Shown one piece after another: positions 1 to 5,965 of a DNA stretch of 7,457 nt. The stretch spans positions 1 to 7,457 of the forward strand of contig JADFWF010000310.1 of NCBI GenBank assembly GCA_015222965.1. Direction: 5' to 3'. The DNA comes from Pseudomonadota bacterium. Its GTDB lineage: Bacteria > Pseudomonadota > Gammaproteobacteria > SZUA-229. The position numbers and the translations under genes are program-made. Within the stretch, counting starts at the first letter, position 1, and each line of letters begins with the position of its first letter. The notes beneath the pieces were generated by a model that saw only the letters and a list, made by a program, of their open reading frames with translations, was not told the DNA's origin and searched no databases.

Positions 1-171
1 AAAGGGTATGAATACATTGGCAAAGGTTACGTTAATCTGCGGGTCTTCTTCTCGCGGTGTGATCATCACCGCAAAAATTCCCAGCAGCACCCCCACCAGC
101 GCCAATAATGGCGTAATCTGCGTGGTCAAAAAATGTTTGGCAGTATTACCGGAGATGCCCAGTTTACTCAT
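1..171 (-). CDS. RND efflux transporter inner-membrane permease, N-terminal fragment (runs off window)
   Basis: This is the first 57 codons of a proton-driven RND pump of the AcrB/MexB superfamily; the other roughly 1,000 residues lie beyond the left edge. The fragment starts MSKLGISG, has one transmembrane segment at about residues 20-37 (PLLALVGVLLGIFAVMI), then the family motif TPREEDPQI (38-46) and the start of the first periplasmic porter subdomain (NVTFANVFIPF). The start at 171 is chosen because AGGA lies 7 nt upstream (179-182); in-frame ATGs at 186 and 192 lack this. The ATG lies inside the end of the adaptor gene, sharing 8 nt (ATGAGTAA), which suggests translational coupling. With the adaptor it should form an efflux complex, probably with a TolC-type outer-membrane channel not seen here. 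The substrate cannot be told from this fragment. The family call is strong; the subfamily is open. Confidence 0.88.
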   Translation of the reverse strand, partial: MSKLGISGNTAKHFLTTQITPLLALVGVLLGIFAVMITPREEDPQINVTFANVFIPF

Positions 172-1306
172 CAGCCTGTCCTGCATCAACATGGCCTGCA
201 GACTGTTGACGGCGTTGCCGCATCGATATGACGCCTGCTTCGATCGGGTCCATCGCAACCTTTTCACCAACAGTCAGTCCCGATAACACTATCTGAGAAT
301 CATTGTTTCTACTGCCGAGGCGGACGTGCCTGAAACTGATCGATCCATCTTCAGTCACCACATACACTGCAGTCAGCTCAGAGCGGTAAACAACACTTTG
401 CTGCGGTATCTGTAAAACCTGTTTTTCACCGGTAACCAGTGACGCTTTTACAAACATGCCAGGAAATAAGCCATCGATACCTTCTGGCAGATCCAGCCTG
501 ACTTTAAAGGTATTTGAGGCACGGTCAGCGATCGGAAATACAGTAATTTTATCGACCGCTACCCGCACCGGTTCGCTGCCGATGGCCGCATCGGTATAAA
601 CGAACGCCTTGCCAAACACACGGATTTTATTGATCAGGCTCTGCGGCACGTCCACATTAACTCTGAGTTTATCCAGTGAAACCCCGGTCATCAGCTGCGC
701 CCCGGTCTGCACGGTTTCACCGACTTCTACATGCCGCTCCGTCACGATGCCGCTGTAAGGCGCTTTTACCCGGGTATAAGATAATTGTTCACTCGCTTCT
801 TCGAGGTTGGCCCTGGCAGAATCCAGACGCGCTTTTGCCGCTGATAAAGCATGTTTGGCCTCGTCCATCCTGGACTTGGAAACAACTTTCTTGGCGTAGA
901 TATCTTCGATCCGTTTAAATTCATCTTCCGCTTTTGCAAGGTGTGATATCGCCTCCTTTTCACCGGCTTGCGCTTTTTTCAGCTGCGCTTTCTGTGACAC
1001 ATCTTTGAGATAGAGAATGTCCGCGCCTTTTTCGACGTAATCATCAACATCGACCAGTATTTTCTGAATTGTGCCGCGCGTCTGGGCCGAAACGGTCGCC
1101 TTGTTAATTGCTTCAACGACACCATCGAGACGGAATTCACGGTTTAATAAGTCTAAGCTGACCTCAGCAGTTTTAAGATTACTGCCCGTCTCCGATGCAT
1201 AAACATCCTCAGATTGAACAGCTTGCATAAAACCTGATACCAGGCCGAACAACAGCATTTTTACTGCAAAATTTCTACTTCGTTGCACACGTTTTGAATT
1301 AGCCAT
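164..1306 (-). CDS. RND efflux periplasmic adaptor (membrane fusion protein, HlyD/AcrA family)
   Basis: This 380-residue protein is of usual length for an RND adaptor, which bridges the inner-membrane pump and the outer-membrane channel. The N-terminus has a basic stretch (KRVQRSR) and a hydrophobic segment at about 17-31, consistent with a Sec signal or membrane anchor. There is no lipobox cysteine. In order follow the first lipoyl half (about 62-104, with TVSAQTRGTIQKILVDVDDYV), an alpha-hairpin coiled coil (about 105-176, rich in Ala, Lys and Glu), the second lipoyl half (177-212, with VKAPYSGIVTERHVEVGE), a beta-barrel domain with the typical GLFPGMFVKASL (279-290), and a membrane-proximal domain from about 297 (IPQQSVVYR). 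The stop overlaps the permease start. The ribosome site before the ATG is weak (GGGTAGAG), and a start at Met17 would lose the basic region, so 1306 is kept. The promoter region has a strong inverted repeat, so repressor control is likely. Confidence 0.93.
   Translation of the reverse strand: MANSKRVQRSRNFAVKMLLFGLVSGFMQAVQSEDVYASETGSNLKTAEVSLDLLNREFRLDGVVEAINKATVSAQTRGTIQKILVDVDDYVEKGADILYLKDVSQKAQLKKAQAGEKEAISHLAKAEDEFKRIEDIYAKKVVSKSRMDEAKHALSAAKARLDSARANLEEASEQLSYTRVKAPYSGIVTERHVEVGETVQTGAQLMTGVSLDKLRVNVDVPQSLINKIRVFGKAFVYTDAAIGSEPVRVAVDKITVFPIADRASNTFKVRLDLPEGIDGLFPGMFVKASLVTGEKQVLQIPQQSVVYRSELTAVYVVTEDGSISFRHVRLGSRNNDSQIVLSGLTVGEKVAMDPIEAGVISMRQRRQQSAGHVDAGQADE
179..182 (-). promoter_or_regulatory. 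Ribosome binding site of the RND permease
   Basis: AGGA on the minus strand lies 7 nt before the ATG at 171, inside the last codons of the adaptor gene. It favours the start MSKLGISG over in-frame ATGs 15 and 21 nt upstream, which lack a comparable site at the right distance. Confidence 0.6.
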
Positions 1307-1323
1307 AACTCTACCCGGGTAAT

Positions 1324-1348
1324 AAGCCTACGCCTATATATTAGGCTT
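1324..1348. repeat. Secondary inverted repeat in the efflux operon leader
   Basis: AAGCCTA (1324-1330) and TAGGCTT (1342-1348) are perfect 7-bp inverted arms. The right arm overlaps the left arm of the larger palindrome at 1332-1363, so in RNA the two hairpins would exclude each other. The core pentamer GCCTA/TAGGC occurs four times here (1326-1330, 1332-1336, and inverted at 1342-1346 and 1359-1363). A cluster of operator half-sites is one explanation and a leader RNA switch another; neither is proven. Confidence 0.5.
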
Positions 1349-1363
1349 CTCTAATATATAGGC
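1332..1363. promoter_or_regulatory. 13-bp perfect inverted repeat, likely operator of the efflux operon
   Basis: GCCTATATATTAG (1332-1344) and CTAATATATAGGC (1351-1363) are perfect inverted arms separated by 6 bp (GCTTCT). The right arm covers the predicted -10 box (1353-1358) and the spacer covers the likely transcription start of the adaptor gene. That arrangement is typical of repressor operators, and TetR- or MarR-type control of RND pumps is well known. No regulator gene is in the window, so the repressor is inferred. The arms are AT-rich with no T-run, so this is unlikely to be a terminator. Confidence 0.62.
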
Positions 1364-1380
1364 ATCTGATAATAAATCAA
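1353..1380 (-). promoter_or_regulatory. Predicted sigma-70 promoter of the efflux operon
   Basis: On the minus strand TTGATT (-35, 1375-1380) is followed after 16 bp by TATATT (-10, 1353-1358). Transcription would begin near 1346-1348, about 40 nt before the adaptor ATG. The match to consensus is moderate. Its overlap with the palindrome at 1332-1363 supports the assignment. Confidence 0.45.
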
Positions 1381-1475
1381 TGGTTTATAACTAAATAAAT
1401 TGCCATCTATTACTTTTAATCAGATAGTACGCCTTAATTACAGAATGTGAAATATGGATGCTTATAAAACCTGGC

Positions 1476-1994
1476 TCACCTGCTATACAGATTGGCGATT
1501 AATCTTGTTGCTGGATCGGTCGACTCATATTTCTTTTGATGAGGTTTAAAAGAATGCCCGAGGTATAGACAGTAACCAAGCCACTTATATAAGAAACGGT
1601 TTAACTTCCATTTTATTTTGATCGCTTTTTCGGGTATATGATCAAAACGTTGACGGCCATGCTGCAAGTGTCCGGTCAACACCTCAACCTGATGCGCGTC
1701 ATGATACAGACGCAAAGTCAAAGCGGGTTCAGCAACACTGCGTGTGCTCTCTTCAAAATAATAAGTCAGATACAGGGTCGTGGTAAATGGCGTACGTTCG
1801 AGCACCGTCATATGCAGACTCAGACAGCCCGGCAGTTGAGAAATATAATTATCCGGCAATGCAGATACATCCGGAATCAGCCTGCGCAGACGTATGTAGT
1901 TATTTTCATACAGGTCCATCAGGCTGACAAACCCTTTAGGGTCGACATCCTCGCAACCATAACCGGCAAGACCTGTTTGTTTTGAATTAATCAT
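1476..1994 (-). CDS. yqiB: DUF1249 family protein (YqiB-like)
   Basis: This 172-residue soluble protein resembles E. coli YqiB (about 140 residues), whose function is unknown. Family landmarks are the N-terminal FVSLMDLYENNYIRLRRLIPD (residues 22-42, matching the YqiB pattern of a short helix followed by LRRLLP), the strongly conserved LRLYHDA (94-100) and the helix NRFLYKWLGYCLYLGH (132-147). It has about 15 more residues at the N-terminus than YqiB, so a later start is possible (Met26), but that site also lacks a good Shine-Dalgarno. A TATAAT box only 9 nt before the ATG suggests a very short or absent leader. In many gammaproteobacteria the gene sits with nudF, cpdA and parE; none of these is here. 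It has no signal peptide. The symbol is by similarity only. Confidence 0.87.
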   Translation of the reverse strand: MINSKQTGLAGYGCEDVDPKGFVSLMDLYENNYIRLRRLIPDVSALPDNYISQLPGCLSLHMTVLERTPFTTTLYLTYYFEESTRSVAEPALTLRLYHDAHQVEVLTGHLQHGRQRFDHIPEKAIKIKWKLNRFLYKWLGYCLYLGHSFKPHQKKYESTDPATRLIANLYSR

Positions 1995-2003
1995 GGTTTA
2001 GTG

Positions 2004-2009
2004 ATTATA
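2004..2009 (-). promoter_or_regulatory. Perfect -10 box just upstream of the DUF1249 gene
   Basis: TATAAT on the minus strand ends 9 nt before the ATG at 1994. Transcription 6-7 nt downstream would start at an A near 1997-1998, leaving a leader of 3-4 nt. No good -35 box is visible at 16-18 bp spacing (the hexamer at 17 bp is ATACTG), so this could be chance in AT-rich DNA. Confidence 0.35.
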
Positions 2010-2105
2010 GCTAATTGACTTGAAAACAGTATTTTAATTCTGCGGCTGTGTTTGTTCGGCATGACTGTTAATGAGCCTTAGCTGACTTTAGAAACTTTGA
2101 AAAGC

Positions 2106-2220
2106 CTTCACCGCAGAGGCGCGGAGACGCAGAGAAAAACATAGTGTTGTGTATTGTTAATGGCGCCGCAGGCGCCATTAACAAAATAAAACTCAGCGCC
2201 TCCACGTCTCTGCGGTGAAG
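2106..2220. repeat. Nested inverted-repeat element (29-bp outer arms, 14-bp inner hairpin)
   Basis: Outer arms at 2106-2134 and 2192-2220 match as inverted repeats at 25 of 29 positions; the first 13 are identical (CTTCACCGCAGAG when read inward). Inside is a perfect 14-bp hairpin (2154-2167 and 2171-2184, TTGTTAATGGCGCC as left arm) with a GCA loop. The CCGCAGAG/GGAGACGCAGAG wording resembles an intergenic repeat seen in many bacterial genomes, so a dispersed, MITE-like or REP-like element is likely. It lies between two minus-strand genes and encodes nothing credible. The pairing mismatches become G-U wobbles at two positions in a minus-strand transcript, at one in a plus-strand transcript. 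Confidence 0.85.
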
Positions 2221-2246
2221 ATCTTTTGACTTTGGTTTTTTCTCTC

Positions 2247-2274
2247 ATGCCCGCTATTGGCCATAAGCAGTCAC
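2247..2274. repeat. Imperfect palindrome around TTGGCCA, related to 6441-6459
   Basis: The stretch centred on GGCC is an imperfect palindrome (CCCGCTATTGGCCATAAGCAG). Its part 2256-2274 matches 6441-6459 at 16 of 19 positions in the same orientation. Both copies are intergenic. From memory, similar motifs with GGCC flanked by AAGC and a GACA/GTCA end recur between genes in gammaproteobacteria; that is not tested here. Confidence 0.45.
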
Positions 2275-2295
2275 TTACAGTTCCCGCAAAACCCC

Positions 2296-3456
2296 TTATG
2301 CAGACCAATAAGGTGTTTCTATACCTTCACCCAGATCTGCCTCAATTAAGCGCTTTCTCACTTCCAGTAAGCGCTCGATTAACGCTGGCTCAGCTAATTC
2401 ATACGCCGCTGCATCAGGTACACGCTTAACCACTACGCCCAGTAATTCTGTAATCGCATTACCGATTGAATTCTGACTAATGGTCACGATCAGATCACCT
2501 TCATCGTTTCTGTAGATCAGTTGTTTAAAGGCTGGCTGCCAGCGTATCGCATTAGCATATTTTGCATCCGTCACACACTGGTCTCTCACTTTCTTGGCTG
2601 AACTCATAAAGCAGTTGTTGAACAGCAATATGCTCTCGATCTGCTCCGGGAAATATGCCCCCTTTGGAACCGGTGCATTGCGTGTTGAGACCTGCGTAAA
2701 AAAGGCACGGTAAAAATCGATGAAACCTTTCAGGATCTGGTCGTATTCTTTCCAGAACTCAATATCTTTTAATGCGTCAGTCCCGCCACGTATTTTCCAG
2801 CTCGGTAATCCCTGCGGATAACCAGTCAATTCAATTTTTGACGAACCCTTGCTGGTCTGCATCAAGATATTAAAATCCAGTGACGCAAAAAAATCACTGT
2901 AAGCATCTCGCATATATGACTGGAACAGACTGTGCTGCCCGCCATCGGTAAGGTTTGGATCGTTCTGATCGGCAAACTTTGCATCACGTAATACCTTCTT
3001 ATCAAAAACGATAAAATGGTTATGCAGCATACGGATACTGGGCACACCTGGCGATGTTAACGGCCAGGTTGCATCCAGACTTGCCTCACCCGCCAGTACC
3101 AGTGCCTCTTCAGGGTCAGGATACTTCTCCAGCATGTAATCAATAATGATCTGATTCATGCGGTTCCAGCTCTTTTTCGTGCCTTCAGGTACCTGCGTGC
3201 GGCGCACAGGCCTGCCTAATGGATCCAGTATCGATTTAGACGTGTTGTAGATGATGGATGTATCAAACTCGTTACTATGACCCAGTGCTTTTCTATACAG
3301 CAGCAGATCTTCCGGATTCTTTAACAGGCCGTTGTTGTGCTCAAGATCGTTTAAGTTTTCAGTACTATTAAAAAACTCGTTATTGGCCATCCCTTCAGGG
3401 ATATCCAAAGGGATCGGACGGAACGGGGTTACGATTTCTCTTGGTCCAGATTGCAT
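2296..3456 (-). CDS. Uncharacterised 386-residue cytosolic protein with H-N-H-F motif
   Basis: I do not recognise this family. The frame is open and intact, and the product has no signal peptide or membrane segment. It appears a mixed alpha/beta protein. The most striking segment is residues 134-151, TSPGVPSIRMLHNHFIVF: a Ser/Pro-rich turn and an H145-x-H147-F pair leading into a beta strand. This recalls the active-site region of HIT-superfamily nucleotidyl transferases and hydrolases (HxHxH or HxHxQ), but the third position is Ile149, so catalysis of that type is unproven. Further on are LELTGYPQ-like and GGTD segments (209-226), a helical stretch with several aromatics (230-256), a cysteine pair (C282, C294) and a charged C-terminal helix (356-375). 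The start at 3456 is preferred to an in-frame TTG at 3477 because AGAGGA sits 7 nt upstream. It is followed by a repeat-filled gap and appears monocistronic. Confidence 0.85.
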   Translation of the reverse strand: MQSGPREIVTPFRPIPLDIPEGMANNEFFNSTENLNDLEHNNGLLKNPEDLLLYRKALGHSNEFDTSIIYNTSKSILDPLGRPVRRTQVPEGTKKSWNRMNQIIIDYMLEKYPDPEEALVLAGEASLDATWPLTSPGVPSIRMLHNHFIVFDKKVLRDAKFADQNDPNLTDGGQHSLFQSYMRDAYSDFFASLDFNILMQTSKGSSKIELTGYPQGLPSWKIRGGTDALKDIEFWKEYDQILKGFIDFYRAFFTQVSTRNAPVPKGAYFPEQIESILLFNNCFMSSAKKVRDQCVTDAKYANAIRWQPAFKQLIYRNDEGDLIVTISQNSIGNAITELLGVVVKRVPDAAAYELAEPALIERLLEVRKRLIEADLGEGIETPYWSA

Positions 3457-3463
3457 TACAGCA

Positions 3464-3469
3464 TCCTCT
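3464..3469 (-). promoter_or_regulatory. Ribosome binding site that sets the start of the 386-residue protein
   Basis: AGAGGA on the minus strand lies 7 nt before the ATG at 3456. An in-frame TTG at 3477 would put this site inside the coding region and has no site of its own, so the ATG is taken as the start. Confidence 0.7.
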
Positions 3470-3541
3470 AAAATCAATTAACTACAATATCAGGTAGTTT
3501 TAACCTTATAATTGAGATTAATCTACAATAAAATTTAAATG

Positions 3542-3568
3542 CAGGCATTAACCAGTTTAATGCGCCTG
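3542..3568. repeat. Inverted repeat between divergent genes, possible operator
   Basis: GCATTAA (3545-3551) and TTAATGC (3557-3563) are perfect 7-bp arms around CCAGT. Allowing a 2-nt bulge, the pairing extends to CAGGC/GCCTG, giving a 27-bp palindromic region. It lies between the divergent starts at 3456 and 3660, just upstream of the predicted plus-strand promoter. A regulator binding site is possible but not demonstrated. Confidence 0.35.
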
Positions 3569-3586
3569 TTTTATGAAATATGTTTT

Positions 3587-3614
3587 TTGATCAGCTATCT
3601 ATCTAAACTATAAA
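3587..3614 (+). promoter_or_regulatory. Predicted promoter of the DUF1513 gene
   Basis: TTGATC (-35, 3587-3592) is followed after 16 bp by TATAAA (-10, 3609-3614). Transcription would start near 3621, giving a leader of about 40 nt. The hexamers match consensus at 4 and 5 of 6 positions. Confidence 0.45.
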
Positions 3615-3659
3615 CAACCATCAGCAATTTTATCAGAGCCCTCATGTGAGTGTTGAATT

Positions 3660-4805
3660 ATGTCTTTGAACCGTCGCAATTTTTTAAAATTTGTCAGCCT
3701 GGCCAGTATCGCGCCCTCACTAACCACATTAGTCGGTTGTACCCACCAGAAATTTTATAACCCTGATCAAGATATCATTTTAGGTGGCGGGCGCTTCAAA
3801 CAAAATGATGAGCTAAAACATGTGCTCGCCATTATCAACTTGCAGCAAAAAGAAAAGAATCTGGTCGATATGGATTTTCTCGCACATGGCATCATCGTTG
3901 ACCCGAATGATAAAAAACGATTGATCGTGTTCGAAAAAATCGGCCCTGGTGCTGCCGAGATCAACTTATATAATCACACCGTCACTAAAAAAATAAAGAC
4001 CAGTAAAGAAAAGTATTTTTACGGCCATGGCGCATTTAACAAAACCGGCGACACCCTGTTTTGCACAGAGACATATCTGAGCAACCATAAAGGCATCATC
4101 GCTATACGTGATGCCAGCAGTTTTGAAATATTAGGTGAATTCCCTACCTATGGTGAAAACCCTCACGAATGCCAGTTAGTCAACGATGGTACTACACTCG
4201 TTGTTACCAATGCAGGAAGTGCCAGCATCGATAGTTCAACGCCGTCTGTAACATACATCGACGTGCAGTCACAAAAACTCATCGAACGCGTAACATTGAC
4301 TAACCAGCAATTAAATACCGGCCACATAGGTATCGCTGACGATGGCAGTTTGATCGTTGCCTCCGCGCCGAGAAAAGGACTTGAAACAACGCATACCGGC
4401 GGCGTCAGTATCCGCAGTGGTAAAAATGAAATGCTGTCGATGACGCAGCCGGAAGTCGTCATCAACCAGATGACCGGTGAAGCGCTGAGCGTCATCGTTG
4501 ATGACATACACAATATCGCTGCCGTCACTCACCCCGATGGCAACATGGTGACATTCTGGTCCGTCGACAAAAGGGAATTACTTAAAGCGATGAGCGTACC
4601 TAAACCACGAGGCGTTACACTTTCACTTGATGAGAAGTCATTCATCATCAGTTATGACATCAATACCAGTGTGATCTTAGTCAGCACTAAAGATCTTACC
4701 GCCAGTACTGACTCCATCATGCAACCAACCTATATATCTGGTTCTCACATCTACAACTGGTCAAAAACCCTGACTGAGATCATGCCGACAGATGTTTATA
4801 CCTGA
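3660..4805 (+). CDS. DUF1513 beta-propeller protein, twin-arginine exported lipoprotein
   Basis: This 381-residue protein belongs to the DUF1513 family of YncE-like propellers. The N-terminus has a twin-arginine motif (NRRNFLKF, R5-R6), a hydrophobic segment and a lipobox ending at C27 (TLVGC), so it is probably folded in the cytoplasm, exported by Tat and lipid-anchored. Family landmarks are AHGIIVDP (75-82), YFYGHGAFNKTGDTLF (119-134), GEFPTYGENPHECQL (159-173), VVTNAG (181-186), HPDGNMVTFW (291-300) and GSHIYNW near the end (361-367). Repeated his-containing blade edges (H76, H123, H169, H222, H363) may line the central channel; metal or cofactor binding there is inference. In some proteobacteria, Pseudomonas for example, DUF1513 genes sit beside imelysin and di-haem peroxidase genes in iron-uptake clusters; none is adjacent here. 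The ribosome site is weak (GTGAG). Confidence 0.92.
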   Translation: MSLNRRNFLKFVSLASIAPSLTTLVGCTHQKFYNPDQDIILGGGRFKQNDELKHVLAIINLQQKEKNLVDMDFLAHGIIVDPNDKKRLIVFEKIGPGAAEINLYNHTVTKKIKTSKEKYFYGHGAFNKTGDTLFCTETYLSNHKGIIAIRDASSFEILGEFPTYGENPHECQLVNDGTTLVVTNAGSASIDSSTPSVTYIDVQSQKLIERVTLTNQQLNTGHIGIADDGSLIVASAPRKGLETTHTGGVSIRSGKNEMLSMTQPEVVINQMTGEALSVIVDDIHNIAAVTHPDGNMVTFWSVDKRELLKAMSVPKPRGVTLSLDEKSFIISYDINTSVILVSTKDLTASTDSIMQPTYISGSHIYNWSKTLTEIMPTDVYT

Positions 4806-4817
4806 TTAATAAAAATA

Positions 4818-4950
4818 TAAGTTTTAAGTTATAAATAAGCAGGAACAGAGCAGTTAATAATCATGGGCTCTGTAATCATCTTCCTGATACGAGCATAAAA
4901 TCGATATATTCAACAGCGAAAACAGTTACATAATTTTAACTTAAAACTTA
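4818..4950. repeat. Nested inverted repeats between convergent genes
   Basis: TAAGTTTTAAGTTA (4818-4831) and its perfect inverted copy (4937-4950) are 105 bp apart. Between them a second imperfect stem pairs ACAGAGC (4845-4851) with GCTCTGT (4867-4873) and CAGGA (4840-4844) with TCCTG (4882-4886), with a bulge on the right side. The stretch fills the gap between the stops of the DUF1513 gene and yajD. It could be a small non-autonomous element with 14-bp terminal repeats or a structured bidirectional 3' end. No target-site duplication is obvious, and no stem is followed by a T-run. Confidence 0.55.
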
Positions 4951-4956
4951 CAACTT

Positions 4957-5340
4957 CTAACTGTCTTTATCATCCATCATACTTTTTAAATCTGCAAACG
5001 GGTTAAATTTGGCACTCGGTGCTTTAGCACCATCGAGCGCTATACCCTTGCTAGCCAGTGCTTCTGTCTGACGCTGATGCTCATTATCATGGCAATACAT
5101 ACATAATAATTCCCAGTTACTGCCATCAGAAGGATTGTAATCATGGTCATGATTCTTATGATGGACCGTTAGCTCCTGAAGGTTTACACGGGTAAACTCC
5201 CTGCTGCATCTGCCACATATCCACGGATACAGCTTTAACGCCTGTTCACGGTAGCCATGACCACGTTTTTCACTGTCGCTCCTGGCCCTGGCAACGACAC
5301 TGTCTAATTTTTGATCTGATTGTGATTTTTTGTCAGCCAT
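4957..5340 (-). CDS. yajD: YajD-type HNH nuclease family protein
   Basis: This 127-residue protein closely follows E. coli YajD. Shared segments are GYREQALKLYPWICGRCSREF (29-49), LQELTVHHKNHDHDYNP (54-70), DGSNWELLCMYCHDNEH (72-88) and the C-terminal KFNPFADLKSMM (111-122). C42 and C45 with C80 and C83 form two CxxC pairs, the usual structural zinc site of this HNH subtype. H60-H61, H64 and H84 supply the HNH metal site. The N-terminal 28 residues are polar and replace the shorter leader of YajD. YajD is annotated as an HNH nuclease, but its biological role is not known to me. The gene is monocistronic, convergent with the DUF1513 gene and divergent from the GlcG-like gene. Its ribosome site is weak. 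There is no sign of a partner that would make it part of a defence or restriction system. Confidence 0.94.
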   Translation of the reverse strand: MADKKSQSDQKLDSVVARARSDSEKRGHGYREQALKLYPWICGRCSREFTRVNLQELTVHHKNHDHDYNPSDGSNWELLCMYCHDNEHQRQTEALASKGIALDGAKAPSAKFNPFADLKSMMDDKDS

Positions 5341-5448
5341 GATCTTGTTTATTACCTGTGTGAACTTACTGCGTGCAATTCAAAAAAAACTATTTATAAT
5401 AAAAACTGTGTCTCTTATACATTACTGCATTTTATACAACAACAGCGA

Positions 5449-5958
5449 ATGAAACCATTGTCTAAAAAATCATCTAAAGCGCTGGCGCTAATCAGCCTAT
5501 TATATGCACCTCTTGCACTTTATGCCGGTGACAGCCTGACGGTTAAAACCATCAGCCTGGACCTTGCTCAGGAGATAGCAATGATAAGCATCGAAGCATG
5601 CCGCAAAAAAGGATATCAGGTTAGCGCGGTTGTTGTTGACCGTAATGGTTTAATCCAGGTCGCGTTACGTGATGATCTGGCTTCTCGTTTTACTTTGCAG
5701 ATCGCTGAAGAAAAAGCCAACAGCGTTATTTTATCCGGAAGCAACTCTGGTGAATTTCGAAAATCTCGTGGAGACATCCGTCCAGAACTAAATCACATGG
5801 ATGACATCATCATAATGCAGGGAGCCCTGCCCATCGAAATAGCAGGCTCACGTATTGGCGCTATTGGGGTCAGTGGTGCACCCGGCGGTGATATAGATGA
5901 AGCGTGTGCGCAGTCAGCTCTGGAAAAAGTAAGCGAACGTCTGCAATTTGCTGAATAA
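5449..5958 (+). CDS. Exported GlcG/HbpS-like (DUF336) haem-binding family protein
   Basis: This 169-residue protein has a Sec signal peptide: basic MKPLSKKSSK, a hydrophobic core at about 11-24, and cleavage probably after LYA (residue 26). The mature part is one GlcG/HbpS domain (PF03928, named for haem binding and degradation in HbpS). Landmarks are SAVVVDRNGLIQVALRDD (59-76), the helix with AEEKANS (86-92), HMDDIIIMQGALPIEIAG (116-133) and the glycine-rich GAIGVSGAPGGDIDEACA (137-154). In the family, domains of this kind bind haem or small molecules, often as oligomers; which applies here is unknown. The DUF4124 gene starts 7 nt after its stop, so the two are probably co-transcribed. The ATG has only a weak GCGA ribosome site. 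Similar proteins are encoded with glycolate oxidase genes, none of which is here. Confidence 0.9.
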   Translation: MKPLSKKSSKALALISLLYAPLALYAGDSLTVKTISLDLAQEIAMISIEACRKKGYQVSAVVVDRNGLIQVALRDDLASRFTLQIAEEKANSVILSGSNSGEFRKSRGDIRPELNHMDDIIIMQGALPIEIAGSRIGAIGVSGAPGGDIDEACAQSALEKVSERLQFAE

Positions 5959-5965
5959 CGACCTT

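Noticed and set aside
8..286. Plus-strand open frame at the left edge
   Set aside because: It is antisense to the adaptor and the RND permease, whose motif TPREEDPQI shows the true coding strand.
2154..2184. Inner hairpin read as a rho-independent terminator
   Set aside because: The stem is strong but is not followed by a T-run on the minus strand (AATACACAAC follows), so termination is not supported by sequence.
2108..2308. Minus-strand open frame of 66 codons between the DUF1249 gene and the 386-residue protein
   Set aside because: Most of it is the inverted-repeat element read through; the product is a typical repeat translation with no ribosome site or family match.
3457..3477. Upstream TTG start adding seven residues to the 386-residue protein
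   Set aside because: The ATG at 3456 has AGAGGA 7 nt upstream, whereas the TTG has no ribosome site and would include it in the coding part.
4163..4532. Overlapping minus-strand open frames inside the DUF1513 gene
   Set aside because: They are shadows of a clear propeller coding region, with no ribosome sites or recognisable products.
4957..5340. HNH protein considered as part of a defence or restriction system
   Set aside because: It follows the housekeeping YajD pattern along its length and has no methylase, helicase or other partner nearby.
5948..5965. TTG start adding six residues to the DUF4124 protein
   Set aside because: It lies within the GlcG-like gene and would put acidic and polar residues before the signal peptide.
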